DNA of 64,000 nucleotides from Natrinema salaciae (GCF_900110865.1 NZ_FOFD01000006.1:186001-250000); one strand, 5' to 3'; shown: positions 44,075 through 52,913, counted from the first letter of the stretch. Program-made: numbers and translations. The notes: generated from the letters alone by a model not told the origin.

Positions 44075-44218
44075 TCGTCGTGCTGCATCCATTCTCTGTA
44101 TCGGTCACGCCAATTCTGACAGCTGCGAGGGAAATCAATTGCCGCCGCTGAATACACAGCGCGAATGTGGCACGAAACTAGGCCCGATTTGTGAAAGTGG
44201 CGATCGTTCAGTACAGAT
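44075..44218 (+). repeat. Island repeat, copy R2
   Basis: Composite copy: GTCGTCGTGCTGCATCCATT (44075 region) followed after ~50 bp by CGCTGAATACACAGCGCGAA and GTGGCGATCGTTCAGTACAG (44197-44218). Both halves match R3 in order and orientation. Confidence 0.6.
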
Positions 44219-44249
44219 AGGTGAAGTACACTCTAGTGATAAGGTATTT

Positions 44250-44642
44250 ATGATTACTATGTTAGTATTAGATGTGTATAGGCGCGGATTCCTTGGTGTG
44301 TCCATCGTATCCTTTTTCGGCGGCTGTCTGTTGTTCTCCTCTGAGGGAGGTGGACATATACGAATCAAGAATGAGACTGAAACGCCACACACGGTGGAAG
44401 TAACCCTTGTCCAGCAATCTTCGGAGGAGACAGTGCTAAATGAATCGTATTCCGTTGACGGGGACTCTCAGCTGGAAATCGAAGACGCATTCAACGGAGG
44501 GGTATTTGACGCCACAGTTTCACTAGATGACGGAACAACCGAGACGTTTGAGTTAGGCGTTGGTCGCTGTCCAGGTACTTACTTCACAATCACTGTTGAA
44601 CCAGGCGGACTCAGCCTCGAGGGGGGTGCCGGTTGTGACTGA
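44250..44642 (+). CDS. Putative Tat-type lipoprotein in the island
   Basis: A 130-residue protein starting MITMLVLDVYRRGFLGVSIV, then SFFGGC: RR-x-FLG twin-arginine-like signal and lipobox Cys, so probably exported and lipid-anchored. The mature part is beta-rich and acidic (ETVLNESYSVDGDSQLEIED). Its AT-rich codons (att, gta, ttc) differ from flanking core genes and point to transfer. Upstream in-frame extension to 44139 runs into repeat R2, so the inner ATG is chosen. Confidence 0.6.
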   Translation: MITMLVLDVYRRGFLGVSIVSFFGGCLLFSSEGGGHIRIKNETETPHTVEVTLVQQSSEETVLNESYSVDGDSQLEIEDAFNGGVFDATVSLDDGTTETFELGVGRCPGTYFTITVEPGGLSLEGGAGCD

Positions 44643-44750
44643 AACGGTCTTGCATGTTATACCCGTGCGTGTTGTAAACAAATCGCAACTTCTCAGTTTC
44701 GTACCAGATTCTGAATGGAACCGTGTTCCTGCTTTCGGCTTGAAACAAAC

Positions 44751-44880
44751 AGGGTCGTGCTGCACTAATCCTCTATATTCAGCAGGTCGCTTCTGCCGGA
44801 AATCTGTTAGTCCAGTCAGACACTGCTGAATACAAGGCGCGAATCGGTCACGGGACGAAGCTGGGTTCGGCGTTCAGTGT
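44751..44880 (+). repeat. Island repeat, copy R3, with internal inverted repeat
   Basis: The most complete copy: GGTCGTGCTGCACTAATCCT ... TATTCAGCAG (44776-44785) ... CTGCTGAATA (44823-44832) ... AAGGCGCGAATCGGTCACGG. The two 10-bp arms are perfect inverses around 37 nt, so the unit can fold as a hairpin and resembles a non-autonomous mobile element end. Confidence 0.6.
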
Positions 44881-45011
44881 AGAGAATTCACGCCTCTGAT
44901 GGAAGCGGCCCCGCGAACTTGTCGTTACGTGCGTCGTTCACAACCTGGAGCACAGCCTCGCCATTTCAAACGAGGAAGGTAAATGTCGGTGATTCTGAGA
45001 GGAACGGACTG

Positions 45012-45055
45012 CTGAATACAGAGGATCAGTGCAGCACGACGACTTCGTTTGTTTC
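45012..45055 (-). repeat. Island repeat, partial copy R4, inverted
   Basis: TGCTGAATACAGAGGATCAG followed by TGCAGCACGACGAC is the reverse complement of the left half of R2 and R3 (GTCGTCGTGCTGCA ... TCCTCTGTATTCAGCA). The right half is missing. Confidence 0.55.
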
Positions 45056-45184
45056 ACGTCAAAAGCAGTGACCAGCCGCTCACTGCAAGTGCGACTCTAA
45101 CGCTAGTACATCCGTCAGCTATTGGGAATGTTAGCAAGGTGGCGCTGAATAGCTCGTGCGTGTTCAGTAGCGTGATCTCACGAG

Positions 45185-46435
45185 TTAGATGACGACCGAC
45201 ACGATACCGACAGCTGAAACTGCACCGAGGATACCCGTGACGAGTTTGCCGAGCTGATGCGTTCCGAGAACCCACACAAGTGCAACTTTCACGACCGTGT
45301 TCGCGATAGCTCCGATGACGATGCCCGTCGTCGCAACCCCAGGAGAGATTGCCCCCTCCGCTTCGAGTGCGCTCAGTGTGATCGTTATTGCATCGACGTC
45401 GGCGAGACCGGAGAGGAATGCAGTTGCGTACACGCCTGATACTCCAAACCACGTGCTGGCCGACTCAGAGATGAGAAGCACCACCGCAAAGATCGCTCCG
45501 AAGACCAGTGCTGTCTGGAGACGGAATGGATTCCTGATCTCTGTCTCGACGATGCTCTCACCGGTCGAACGCCAGTAAAGGAGGGCTGCAAGAAGTGCAC
45601 CGACGATCGTCATTGCACCTAAGGGAACGACCACCCGTGGAAGAAGTGACGGATTGACGAACGCAATCTCGATTAATGCCCGCGGGAACATGATTGTCGA
45701 AGCAACGACTACCGAGACGGTTGACACAGGGTAGAGTGACGGTGTGTCCGCTGTCCGCTCGGCCATCGACACCGTGGTTGCTGTCGACGAGACGAACCCT
45801 CCCACGATACCGGTTAGCGCGACCCCCCGTTTTGGACCAATAATCTGGCTCAGGATGTAGGCCGCGAAACTCACCCCTGTGACAAAGACGACCATGAGCC
45901 AGACGAACTGGGGATTGAGGCCGGCCAGCACGTCGAGTTCACGGTCTGGCAAAAGCGGGAAGATGACAACGGCCACCAGAACAAACTTGCTCGTTGCCCG
46001 GCGTTCGTCTTCTCCGATTCGATCGACGAAGTCATGAATCAATCCTTTGGAGGAAAGAAGGATTGTGACCGCCCCGCCGACGATGACGGCCAGTTCTGCC
46101 CCCTGTGCTGAATGCGTCGTTAACGCTCCGAGGATAACAGTGAGCATTGCAGCCGTCAGGGTCGTAAGTCCAAGGTCACGTTCGATCCAGAGTCTCCCAG
46201 CGTAGGCGACAGTCAGCGGGACTGCGAGAGCACCTACTGCAACGGGCAATAGCGCAGGGAAGAACGCGTAAACGAGTGCACCGAAAATTGCAAACAGGGG
46301 AAATGTACGGCTGCCTGCAAACGAGCCACCAGACTCAGCCTGTTCTCGCTCGAGGCCGATGAGTGCGCCGATAGCAAACGCAATGAAGACACGGAACGAG
46401 AGTGTTAAGAGCGAGTCGGTAGCTGGCTCAACCAT
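45185..46435 (-). CDS. MgtC/SapB-family membrane protein with DUF4010
   Basis: A 416-residue polytopic membrane protein. The N-terminal MgtC-like part has FIAFAIGALIGLEREQAESG, the GLERE motif of the MgtC/SapB family, and AYAGRLWIERDLGLTTLTAA. The DUF4010 half begins VFPLLPDRELDVLAGLNPQF and carries GGFVSSTATTVSMAERTADT. An ATG at 46435 fits better than an upstream TTG. Magnesium or stress transport is suggested by the family; unproven. Lower GC3 than core genes and flanking repeats mark it as island-borne. Confidence 0.85.
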   Translation of the reverse strand: MVEPATDSLLTLSFRVFIAFAIGALIGLEREQAESGGSFAGSRTFPLFAIFGALVYAFFPALLPVAVGALAVPLTVAYAGRLWIERDLGLTTLTAAMLTVILGALTTHSAQGAELAVIVGGAVTILLSSKGLIHDFVDRIGEDERRATSKFVLVAVVIFPLLPDRELDVLAGLNPQFVWLMVVFVTGVSFAAYILSQIIGPKRGVALTGIVGGFVSSTATTVSMAERTADTPSLYPVSTVSVVVASTIMFPRALIEIAFVNPSLLPRVVVPLGAMTIVGALLAALLYWRSTGESIVETEIRNPFRLQTALVFGAIFAVVLLISESASTWFGVSGVYATAFLSGLADVDAITITLSALEAEGAISPGVATTGIVIGAIANTVVKVALVWVLGTHQLGKLVTGILGAVSAVGIVSVVI

Positions 46436-46537
46436 TCCGTTCAAAATTCACTGGTTCATGTTGTCAAGCTTTGGGGGAGAAGATCTTGACAACTAACGAT
46501 GATAGCGACGGTTACTGCGATAACTACACCTCCTGTA

Positions 46538-46605
46538 TCGAGCGATCACCACCTTCACGAATCGGGCATGATCCCGTGCAAGATTCGCGCCATATATCCA
46601 GCACG
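46538..46605 (-). repeat. Island repeat, partial copy R5, inverted
   Basis: Reverse complement gives GGCGCGAATCTTGCACGGGA and GGTGGTGATCGCTCGATACA, matching the right half of R1 and R2. It marks the right end of the repeat-bearing stretch. Confidence 0.5.
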
Positions 46606-46763
46606 GTCGCTGAAACCTATCATCGATTGAGGGTTTCAAGACGGCCGTTTTTACATATAGAAGGGACGAAACGTGGCCGTAGCCCCGTTTCTCGGAGCAC
46701 CACCGAGGGTTCTAACCGGTCAGTATCCTAACGCTTTTTACGGTAGATTGCGTACCGCACGGA

Positions 46764-46841
46764 TGCGCACGAAAGTGCGCAGAGCCGGAGTGCATGGTTG
46801 GAGCCCACACTCCGGCTCACACATCGCCCCCGCGTCGCGGG
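46764..46841 (+). ncRNA. Candidate structured RNA: three consecutive stem-loops
   Basis: Hairpin 1 (46764-46781): TGCGCAC-GAAA-GTGCGCA, a 7-bp stem with a GNRA-type loop in the plus-strand reading. Hairpin 2 (46782-46818): GAGCCGGAGTG pairs perfectly with CACTCCGGCTC, 11 bp, 15-nt loop. Hairpin 3 (46829-46841): CCCGC-GTC-GCGGG. They abut with few or no bases between 1 and 2 and ten bases between 2 and 3. They lie ~120 bp ahead of the zinc-ribbon/HalOD1 genes, so they could be a small RNA or part of that leader. GAAA loop favours the plus strand; inference. Confidence 0.45.
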
Positions 46842-46962
46842 AGCAATCCACCATTGACGTTGGCGAAATAAAGATGTGCCGACGTCCGCCGACCAGTCGC
46901 TCCTGTCGCCGACTCGCTCGCTGGGTTGCGTACCGCCGCGTCGGGGCCACACAGAACGACTC

Positions 46963-47142
46963 ATGGTCTCGAGAATCACCATCCACTGCGACTGTGGTAC
47001 CGACATCCGTATCGCACCGACCGACGATCCGGTCACGTGTCCGGACTGCGAAACGACGTTCGCGACGACGGTCTACGAACTCCCCGACGATCACGATGCA
47101 CCCAGCACTCGCCACGGCACTCGCACGTATCGCGGCCCGTGA
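46963..47142 (+). CDS. Small zinc-ribbon protein overlapping a HalOD1 gene
   Basis: A 59-residue protein: residues 1-40 read MVSRITIHCDCGTDIRIAPT and CPDCETTFATTVYEL, with C-x-C and C-x-x-C pairs that would bind one zinc. The tail is polar. ATG at 46963 is chosen because it starts the zinc ribbon; an upstream ATG at 46876 adds unlikely sequence. Its last 47 bp overlap the start of the next gene in another frame, so translation may be coupled. Function unknown. Confidence 0.6.
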   Translation: MVSRITIHCDCGTDIRIAPTDDPVTCPDCETTFATTVYELPDDHDAPSTRHGTRTYRGP

Positions 47143-47320
47143 GGGCTGTGCTCCGACGGCCTTGCCACCGCTGTCCGAGGCCGAGGCCGTCGACCCCGAG
47201 GCCCTCACCGCGATCCTCGAGTCGAATCCGACCGTCACCGTCCGCTTCGAGTACGCGGGCTACCGCATCGTGCTCGGTCCCGGACCCGACGCGGTAACGG
47301 TGATCGATCGGGATCGGTGA
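47096..47320 (+). CDS. HalOD1-like output-domain protein
   Basis: A 74-residue protein whose sequence RIAAREGCAPTALPPLSEAE and VTVRFEYAGYRIVLGPG fits the haloarchaeal output domain HalOD1: a helix with the D/A-P..LPPL pattern, then V.F.Y.GY.V strands. HalOD1 usually ends signalling proteins; here it is free-standing, as also happens in many haloarchaea. ATG at 47096 lies inside the zinc-ribbon gene. Convergent with pabA. Confidence 0.75.
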   Translation: MHPALATALARIAAREGCAPTALPPLSEAEAVDPEALTAILESNPTVTVRFEYAGYRIVLGPGPDAVTVIDRDR

Positions 47321-47329
47321 CGGGCCGCC

Positions 47330-47367
47330 GATCGGCCCGCCCGAGCGACGAGTCGGGCGGCCCGATC
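47330..47367. terminator. Strong hairpin between convergent genes
   Basis: GATCGGCCCGCCCGA (47330-47344) and TCGGGCGGCCCGATC (47353-47367) pair at 14 of 15 positions with an 8-nt loop. It lies between the HalOD1 stop and the pabA stop, overlapping the latter. Position suggests a bidirectional terminator or RNA end; archaeal termination usually relies on T runs, which are absent. Confidence 0.35.
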
Positions 47368-48016
47368 ACGCGTCGACTCGAGCGGCGAACCGACAGAAGT
47401 TCGCGATCATCCGCTTGCCGACCGACAGCGAGATGCCGTCGCCGTCCGCGGCGTCCTCGTGCTCGCGCGTGAGAATGCTCTCGGGGTGGAACTGGACGCC
47501 GACGTGGGGCTTCTCGCGGTGTCGAACCGCCATCAGGACGCCGCGCTCGTCGGCCGTCCGCGCGGTCTCCTCGAGGACGGCGGGCAGATCCGCCCGGTCG
47601 ACCGTCAGCGAGTGGTAGCGGCCGACCTGAAACGCGTCGGGGAGCCCCTCGAACAGTCCCGTGCCGTCGTGGCCGATCGTCGAGGGCTTCCCGTGGACCA
47701 CCTCGGGCGCGTGGACGACCGGCGCGCCGTTGGCCGCGCACAGCGCCTGATGACCGAGACAGACCCCCAGAATCGGGAGTTCGGTCTCCGCGAACAGCGG
47801 GATCGAGATCCCCGCCGCCTGGGGCGTTCCCGGCCCCGGCGAGACGACGATGCCGGTCGGCTCGAGGTCGCGAACGCCCGCGAGGTCGAGCTCGTCGTTG
47901 CGCCGGACGAGCACCTCGTCCGCGAGTTCCCCCACGTACTGGACGAGGTTGTACGCGAACGAGTCGTAGTTGTCCACGACGAGCATTCGGGTGTCCGTCT
48001 CAGTCACCGGATTCAC
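47366..48016 (-). CDS. pabA: Aminodeoxychorismate/anthranilate synthase glutamine amidotransferase
   Basis: Supplies ammonia from glutamine to the chorismate-binding partner. A 216-residue class I amidotransferase: [35 protein letters not shown], nucleophile Cys in [13 protein letters not shown], and the His-Glu pair in [12 protein letters not shown]. It starts with GTG inside the end of the synthase component I gene (17-bp overlap); an ATG at 47986 would be an alternative. Called pabA rather than trpG from the neighbouring pabB-like gene and pabC across the island; trpG is the alternative. Confidence 0.82.
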   Translation of the reverse strand: MNPVTETDTRMLVVDNYDSFAYNLVQYVGELADEVLVRRNDELDLAGVRDLEPTGIVVSPGPGTPQAAGISIPLFAETELPILGVCLGHQALCAANGAPVVHAPEVVHGKPSTIGHDGTGLFEGLPDAFQVGRYHSLTVDRADLPAVLEETARTADERGVLMAVRHREKPHVGVQFHPESILTREHEDAADGDGISLSVGKRMIANFCRFAARVDA

Positions 48017-49604
48017 CCCCGTCGGCCCGCTCCGACTTCACTTCGGCGTCCGACTCGAGCCCCAGGTCGGCCCGCTCGCCGAGCGCGTCGTCGACCGCCG
48101 CGATGAGGGCGCGGGCCTTGTCGAGGGTCTCGTCGTACTCGCGGGCGGGGTCGGAGTCGTGGACGATCCCCGCGCCGACCCGCAGGTGGTACTCGTCGGC
48201 GTGACGGACGAGCGTCCGGATGACGATGTTGAGGGTGGCCCGGCCGTCGAACCCGAAGATGCCGACGCTGCCCGTGTAGGGACCGCGGCGGGTCGCCTCG
48301 AGTTCGTCGATGATCTCCATCGTCCGCGGCTTCGGCGCGCCGGTGATCGTGCCGCCGGGGAAGACCGCGGCGACGGCGTCGGAGAGCGTCGCATCCGGTC
48401 GAAGCCGCCCGGTGACGTTCGACACGAGGTGCATGACCTCGGAGTAGCGGTCGATCCGCCGGTACTCGTCGACGGTGACCGAGCCGTACTCGCAGACTTT
48501 CCCGAGATCGTTGCGCTCTAGGTCGACCAGCATCGCGTGCTCGGCGCGTTCCTTCTCGTCGGTGAGCAGGTCGTCCTCGAGCGCGGCGTCCGCCGCGGGC
48601 GTCTCGCCGCGCGGGCGAGTGCCCGCGATCGGTTCCGTCCGAACGAACTCGCCGTCGCGCTCCAACAGCAGTTCCGGACTGGCGCTCACCAGGTCCGCCG
48701 CACGGAACTCGAGCAGACACGAGTACGGTGCCGGGTTGACCCGCCGGAGGGCGTCGTAGGCGGCGACCGGGTGGACCGCGGCGGGCGCGACCAGTCGCTG
48801 GGAGACGTTCGCCTGAAAGGTGTCCCCCTCGCGGACGTACTCCTTGACTCGACGCACCCGGTCGGCGAACGCCGCCCGCCCGCACTCGCTCTCGAACGTC
48901 GCCGCCGGAGTCGAGACGGGCGGCTCGCCGCCCTCGGGGTCCCGGTCCCCGTCGAGGACGGCCCCGGCGAGCTCGAGCGCCCGCTCGCGGCCGCGCTCGT
49001 AGGCGGCTTCGAGGTCCGCGTCGGTCGGCTCCGTCCCGCCGCCGACCCGCGGACAGGCCGTGACCCGCACCGTCACGTCGCCGTCGGTCGGCTCCGTCCA
49101 GGCGACGAGCCGGTCGTAGACCGCGACCTCGAGTCGGGGTAGCCCGCGATCGTCGACGGCCGAGTCGGGCAGCGTCTCGAGTTCGCGCGCGACGTCGTAG
49201 GAGAGCCAGCCGACGGCCCCGCAGGGGTAGGGCACGTCACAGTCGCCGCGCGCGAGCCGGTCGCCCGCGAGCAGCCCCTCGAGTGCGGCCAGCGTCGGCG
49301 AGCGGTCGTCGCCACGGTCCCGTCGGACCGCGTCGGGACCGACGGTGAGCCGATCGACGGGGTTGACGCCGAAGTAGCCCCAGCCGGGCTGGCCGCCGGT
49401 CGTCTCGAGAAAAGCGGTACCGTCGCCGTCGCCGCGCACCCGTCGATAGGCGAGGAAGGGATCGTCGACGGTCGCGCGGGCTTCGACGGGAACCCGGAGC
49501 CCGCGCGTCGACGCGGCGGGCTCCGCGTCGGGCCCGCCCCGCTCGCGATCGCGAGCGGCGGCGCGAAACGAGTCCAGCGTCGTCACGACGCGGGGATCGC
49601 TCAT
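48000..49604 (-). CDS. pabB: Aminodeoxychorismate synthase component I (or anthranilate synthase TrpE)
   Basis: Chorismate-binding enzyme of 534 residues. The C-terminal domain has [71 protein letters not shown] and [25 protein letters not shown] is found in anthranilate synthases and in one subgroup of PabB. The N-terminal LLES feedback motif of TrpE is not clear (FLETTGG). With the class IV lyase pabC on the same strand nearby and no trpD or trpF, PabB is favoured. ATG at 49604 chosen over GTG 12 bp upstream. Confidence 0.78.
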   Translation of the reverse strand: MSDPRVVTTLDSFRAAARDRERGGPDAEPAASTRGLRVPVEARATVDDPFLAYRRVRGDGDGTAFLETTGGQPGWGYFGVNPVDRLTVGPDAVRRDRGDDRSPTLAALEGLLAGDRLARGDCDVPYPCGAVGWLSYDVARELETLPDSAVDDRGLPRLEVAVYDRLVAWTEPTDGDVTVRVTACPRVGGGTEPTDADLEAAYERGRERALELAGAVLDGDRDPEGGEPPVSTPAATFESECGRAAFADRVRRVKEYVREGDTFQANVSQRLVAPAAVHPVAAYDALRRVNPAPYSCLLEFRAADLVSASPELLLERDGEFVRTEPIAGTRPRGETPAADAALEDDLLTDEKERAEHAMLVDLERNDLGKVCEYGSVTVDEYRRIDRYSEVMHLVSNVTGRLRPDATLSDAVAAVFPGGTITGAPKPRTMEIIDELEATRRGPYTGSVGIFGFDGRATLNIVIRTLVRHADEYHLRVGAGIVHDSDPAREYDETLDKARALIAAVDDALGERADLGLESDAEVKSERADGGESGD

Positions 49605-49769
49605 GGTCGTCGACACGGACCGGGCGAGTAATCCTCTTGCGATTCCCGGTTCGACGGGGTCGCCGGTCGAGAAACAGGAGAGAACGCCGTCGGGCGAGTG
49701 ACGAAGCGGGTCGACGTCGGGTGTCGGGACTCGAGTGGCGAGTGACAGTGGCGTCAGTCCGAGGGTGCG

Positions 49770-50552
49770 CTATCGGACTTCGGCGCGGTCGATCCAGCCC
49801 TGGATGCGCTTCTCGGAGATATCGGTCTGGTCGGCCAGTTCGGCGGCCTCCGCGGCGGCCAGTTCGCCGACGGTGTCGACGCCCGCAGCGGCGAGCCGGT
49901 CGGCGTAGGCCGGGCCGATTCCCTTGATCGAGTCGACCGGTTCCTGGTTGGTCTCGTCGGCCTCGTCCGCGGATTCGGGTTCGGTGGCCGCGGCCTCGGA
50001 GTCGTCGACCGCCTCGCGCGCTTCGGACTCGTCCGTCGGCTCCTCGCTATCGGATTCATCGGTGGCCGAATCGGTGTCGACCGACTCCGACTCGGGTTCG
50101 GGCTCCGACTCCGACTCGGGCTCGGATTCCGACTCGGGCTCGGGCTCCGACTCGGTCGCCGCGTCGGCGTCCGCTTCGGCCTCGTCGACGGACACGTCCG
50201 CTGCCGGCCGATCGGGCGTCTTCTCCGCCGTCGGCGCGGCGTCTTCGGTATCCGGTCCGGCCGCTTCCGCCGGCTCGGCGGCCGCTTCCGGAGTGTCAGT
50301 CGGCTCCGTCATCGACTCCGTCGACCCCGCGGCGCTCGTGCCGCTCGCGGCCGACTGCGGCGGCTCGGCAGCGCTGCCGGCTCCGGCGGGGTCGCTCCCG
50401 TGGTTCGTCTCGTCTCGGTCGGACTCGACGTCGGCTCCCTCGTCCGTCGAGCCTTCCCGTTCGACCGTTACCCCGACCTCTCGAGCGCCCCCGCGCTCGG
50501 AGTCCGACCCGCCGAACCCCAACAGGGACTTCAGCTTCTGGAGGATTGCCAT
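49770..50552 (-). CDS. Helix-hairpin-helix protein with long acidic linker
   Basis: A 260-residue protein. N-terminal MAILQKLKSLLGFGGSDSER may touch the membrane or a partner. Residues ~30-200 are disordered, rich in Glu, Asp, Ser, Pro, with a repeated ESEPE/ESESEPE tract encoded by a near-hexanucleotide microsatellite at about 50075-50160. The C terminus (residues ~205-260) has a helix-hairpin-helix DSIKGIGPAYADRLAAAGVD and ISEKRIQGWIDRAEVR, similar to DUF4332/topoisomerase-like nucleic acid binding. Role unknown; the linker is extreme even for a haloarchaeon. Confidence 0.82.
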   Translation of the reverse strand: MAILQKLKSLLGFGGSDSERGGAREVGVTVEREGSTDEGADVESDRDETNHGSDPAGAGSAAEPPQSAASGTSAAGSTESMTEPTDTPEAAAEPAEAAGPDTEDAAPTAEKTPDRPAADVSVDEAEADADAATESEPEPESESEPESESEPEPESESVDTDSATDESDSEEPTDESEAREAVDDSEAAATEPESADEADETNQEPVDSIKGIGPAYADRLAAAGVDTVGELAAAEAAELADQTDISEKRIQGWIDRAEVR

Positions 50553-50632
50553 TAGCGCGATGTAGTCGTCTCCAACACTTAAATTCGCCTGATACTGATG
50601 GGGGGATCAGTGAACGCGTTCGAGTCGAGCGC

Positions 50633-51436
50633 TCACAGGCGAGATCGGAGCGCCTCGTTCATGACGCCGACCGGCGCGTCCCGACCGGTCCAGATCTCGA
50701 ACGCCTCGACGCCCTGATAGAGGAGCATCCACGCGCCGTCGACGGTCGTCGCCCCCGCGTCGGCGGCGTCGCGCAACAGCCGCGTCTCGAGCGGTCGGTA
50801 GACCGCGTCCAGGACGGCCAGCTCGCCGTGGAGCGCGTCGGCCGGAACCGGCGTCGCGTCCTCTTCCATGCCCACGCTGGTCGCGTTGACCAGCACGTCG
50901 GCGTTGCCCACCAGCTCCTCGAGGTCCGCGAGGCCGTGTCCGGTCGCCCGGGGGACCTCGTCGGCGAGGGCGCGGGCTTTTTGCTCGGTTCGGTTGGCGA
51001 TCGCGACCGTCGCGCCGGCGTCCGCGAGGCCGAACGCGATCGCGCGGCCGGCACCGCCGGCTCCGACGACGACCGCGTGCGCACCCTCGACGTCGACCTC
51101 GTGGTCGCGCAGCGCGCGCAATGCGCCGACGGCGTCGGTGTTGTACCCCGTCGGCGGCCCCGAGCCCGAGAAGTCGATCGTGTTGACCGCGCCGATCCGG
51201 GTCGCCAGATCCTCGGGCGCGACGATCTCGAGGGCCGCTTGCTTGAACGGGATCGTCACGTTCAACCCCGCGATCCCGAGCGCGTCGGCGCCGCCGATCG
51301 CGTCCGTGAGGTCGTCTTCGTCGGGCTCGAAGGTCACGTAGCGCGCCTCGAGTCCGAGTTCGTCGTAGGCCGCCTCGTGCATCGGCGGCGACAGCGAGTG
51401 GCCGACCGGGTTGCCGAGCAGACCGTATACGTCCAT
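50633..51436 (-). CDS. aroE: Shikimate dehydrogenase
   Basis: NADP-dependent reduction of 3-dehydroshikimate to shikimate. A 267-residue protein starting [20 protein letters not shown]. Catalytic Lys is in [13 protein letters not shown] and the matching Asp in [14 protein letters not shown]; the dinucleotide loop is [20 protein letters not shown]. Terminal NEAL-like sequence [11 protein letters not shown]. The ATG at 51436 fits the family start; another six bases upstream adds two residues. Monocistronic but functionally linked to aroD, aroA' and aroB'. Confidence 0.95.
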   Translation of the reverse strand: MDVYGLLGNPVGHSLSPPMHEAAYDELGLEARYVTFEPDEDDLTDAIGGADALGIAGLNVTIPFKQAALEIVAPEDLATRIGAVNTIDFSGSGPPTGYNTDAVGALRALRDHEVDVEGAHAVVVGAGGAGRAIAFGLADAGATVAIANRTEQKARALADEVPRATGHGLADLEELVGNADVLVNATSVGMEEDATPVPADALHGELAVLDAVYRPLETRLLRDAADAGATTVDGAWMLLYQGVEAFEIWTGRDAPVGVMNEALRSRL

Positions 51437-51619
51437 AGCCATCGATGGCTCTCACTCGGTGCGGCGGGACTATAATCGATCTGGCTTCGGCGGGTTCGGC
51501 GTCGGCCGGCGGACGGGCGGTTCCGACGCGCGTCTCGCGGCGATCGCGACGATGCGATCCCGTCGCACGGCCGACACGCTTTCGCGTCGTTTTTACGCCC
51601 CTCCTGAGTAGCCGCCGCC

Positions 51620-52561
51620 ATGCTCTCCGGAACGCCGCTGTTTCTCCTCCTGCTTGCGGGCGGGATCGTCGCCCTCTACGGTGGTGCCGAGCTGCTGGTC
51701 GCGGGCGCGGGACGGTTGGCGCTCGGAATCGGACTCCGGGCGGCGACCGTCGGCGTGACGGTGATCGCGTTCGCGACGACCGCTCCGGAACTGTTCGTCT
51801 CGACGATCGGCGCGCTGAACGTCTCGAGCGACATCGGACTGGGAACGATCGTCGGCTCGAACATCGCGAACATCGGGCTGGTCCTCGGCGTTTCCGCGCT
51901 GATCAAACCGCTGCCGATCAGCGACCGGGTCATGCGCCGGCACGTTCCTGTGATGATCCTCGCCGCGATCCTCCTCGTCGCGCTGGGTGCGAACGGTCGC
52001 ATCGGCCGCCTCGAGGGGGCGATCTTTCTGGTGGTGCTCGCCGCCTTCACGGCCTTCCTGCTCTACTACGTCAACGCGGATTCCGCGCCGGTCGTCGACG
52101 ATCCCGACGCCGGCTCGGGTGCGTCGGTGCGGGACGTCGCGCTCGTGGTCGGTGGCCTCATCGCGCTCGTCGTGGGCTCGCGGTGGCTCGTCGCCGGCGG
52201 TACGGGACTGCTGTCGGCGCTCGGCGTGTCGGACCTCGTCATCGGGCTGACGGTGCTCGCGCTGGGGACGTCGCTGCCGGAACTGGCGGCCTCGGTCGTC
52301 GGTGCCATCCGCGGCGAGACCGCGTTCGCCATCGGTAACGTCGTCGGCTCGAACATCTACAACGTCCTCGCGGTGCTGGGGGTCGTCGCCCTGATCACGC
52401 CGATCGAGATCACGACGAGCACGCTCCGGTTCGAACTGCCGGTCATGATCGCCTTTACCGTCCTGCTGGTCGCGATGATGGGGCACGGCCGCCGGCTGAC
52501 GCGACTCGACGGTGCGGGACTCGTCGTCGGCTACGCCGTCTTCGTTTACCTGTTGGTCTAG
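51620..52561 (+). CDS. CaCA-family sodium/calcium exchanger
   Basis: A 313-residue membrane antiporter with about ten helices. The two internal repeats carry the conserved ion-binding motifs: FATTAPELFVSTIGAL with VGSNIANIGLVLG in the first half and LGTSLPELAASVVGAI with VGSNIYNVLAVLG in the second. It resembles bacterial YrbG. Likely exports Ca2+ in exchange for Na+ or H+. Divergent from aroE with about 180 bp between. Confidence 0.93.
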   Translation: MLSGTPLFLLLLAGGIVALYGGAELLVAGAGRLALGIGLRAATVGVTVIAFATTAPELFVSTIGALNVSSDIGLGTIVGSNIANIGLVLGVSALIKPLPISDRVMRRHVPVMILAAILLVALGANGRIGRLEGAIFLVVLAAFTAFLLYYVNADSAPVVDDPDAGSGASVRDVALVVGGLIALVVGSRWLVAGGTGLLSALGVSDLVIGLTVLALGTSLPELAASVVGAIRGETAFAIGNVVGSNIYNVLAVLGVVALITPIEITTSTLRFELPVMIAFTVLLVAMMGHGRRLTRLDGAGLVVGYAVFVYLLV

Positions 52562-52913
52562 TAACTCTGGGGACGATCGACCGTTCGCTCCTTCGAACCG
52601 CCGTCGGCACTTCCTCTCACCACCCAGTAACATCCGGCCACAGACGTCGGGGCGGGCGAGCCGTTGGCTGATCTCCCGATCGAGCCCCGGTAGCCGGTTC
52701 TCGACGACGGGGTGCTGTACGCACTCGCCGGTGGGGACGACGAGACGGTGCTCGTCTCCGACGACTGGTCGTCGGTGACGGAACGCTGTTCGGTATCTCG
52801 TACCCGACCGTGAGACCGATTTCGGCCGGCAGCCACGTCTCGCGGCCGCCGGCTTCGTCTCCGTCCCGTTTCCGTGATCGGGCCGCGTCGAACGCGCACC
52901 GCGCTCCGGCGGT
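52562..52913. other. 352-bp intergenic region with a possible gene fragment
   Basis: No complete gene. A plus-strand frame just after a TAG (52691-52693) encodes PVLDDGVLYALAGGDDETVL and VSDDWSSVTERC before a TGA at about 52812, with coding-like acidic bias and no start codon; it looks like a leftover of a beta-propeller-type or other exported protein. No promoter for it is seen. Confidence 0.3.

Larger units (their letters stand above)
44643..45184. other. 542-bp gene-free region with repeat copies
   Basis: No reliable reading frame. It contains repeat copies R3 (44751-44880) and R4 (45012-45055), and between them plain AT/GC-mixed sequence without recognisable gene or hairpin apart from those of the repeats. 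Confidence 0.6.
46445..46962. other. 518-bp region: repeat remnant and structured-RNA candidate
   Basis: Contains repeat R5 (46538-46605) on the left and the three stem-loops at 46764-46841 on the right. A further smaller hairpin CTCGG ... CCGAG is at 46691-46707, and a T-rich TTTTTACATATAG at 46650-46662 is TATA-like. No protein frame is convincing here. Confidence 0.5.

Noticed and set aside
47366-49604. trpG-trpE assignment for the amidotransferase and chorismate-binding genes
   Set aside because: Not excluded, but absence of trpD/trpF neighbours, the weak LLES feedback motif and the nearby same-strand pabC favour pabA-pabB. Complementation or a PabB-versus-TrpE tree would decide.
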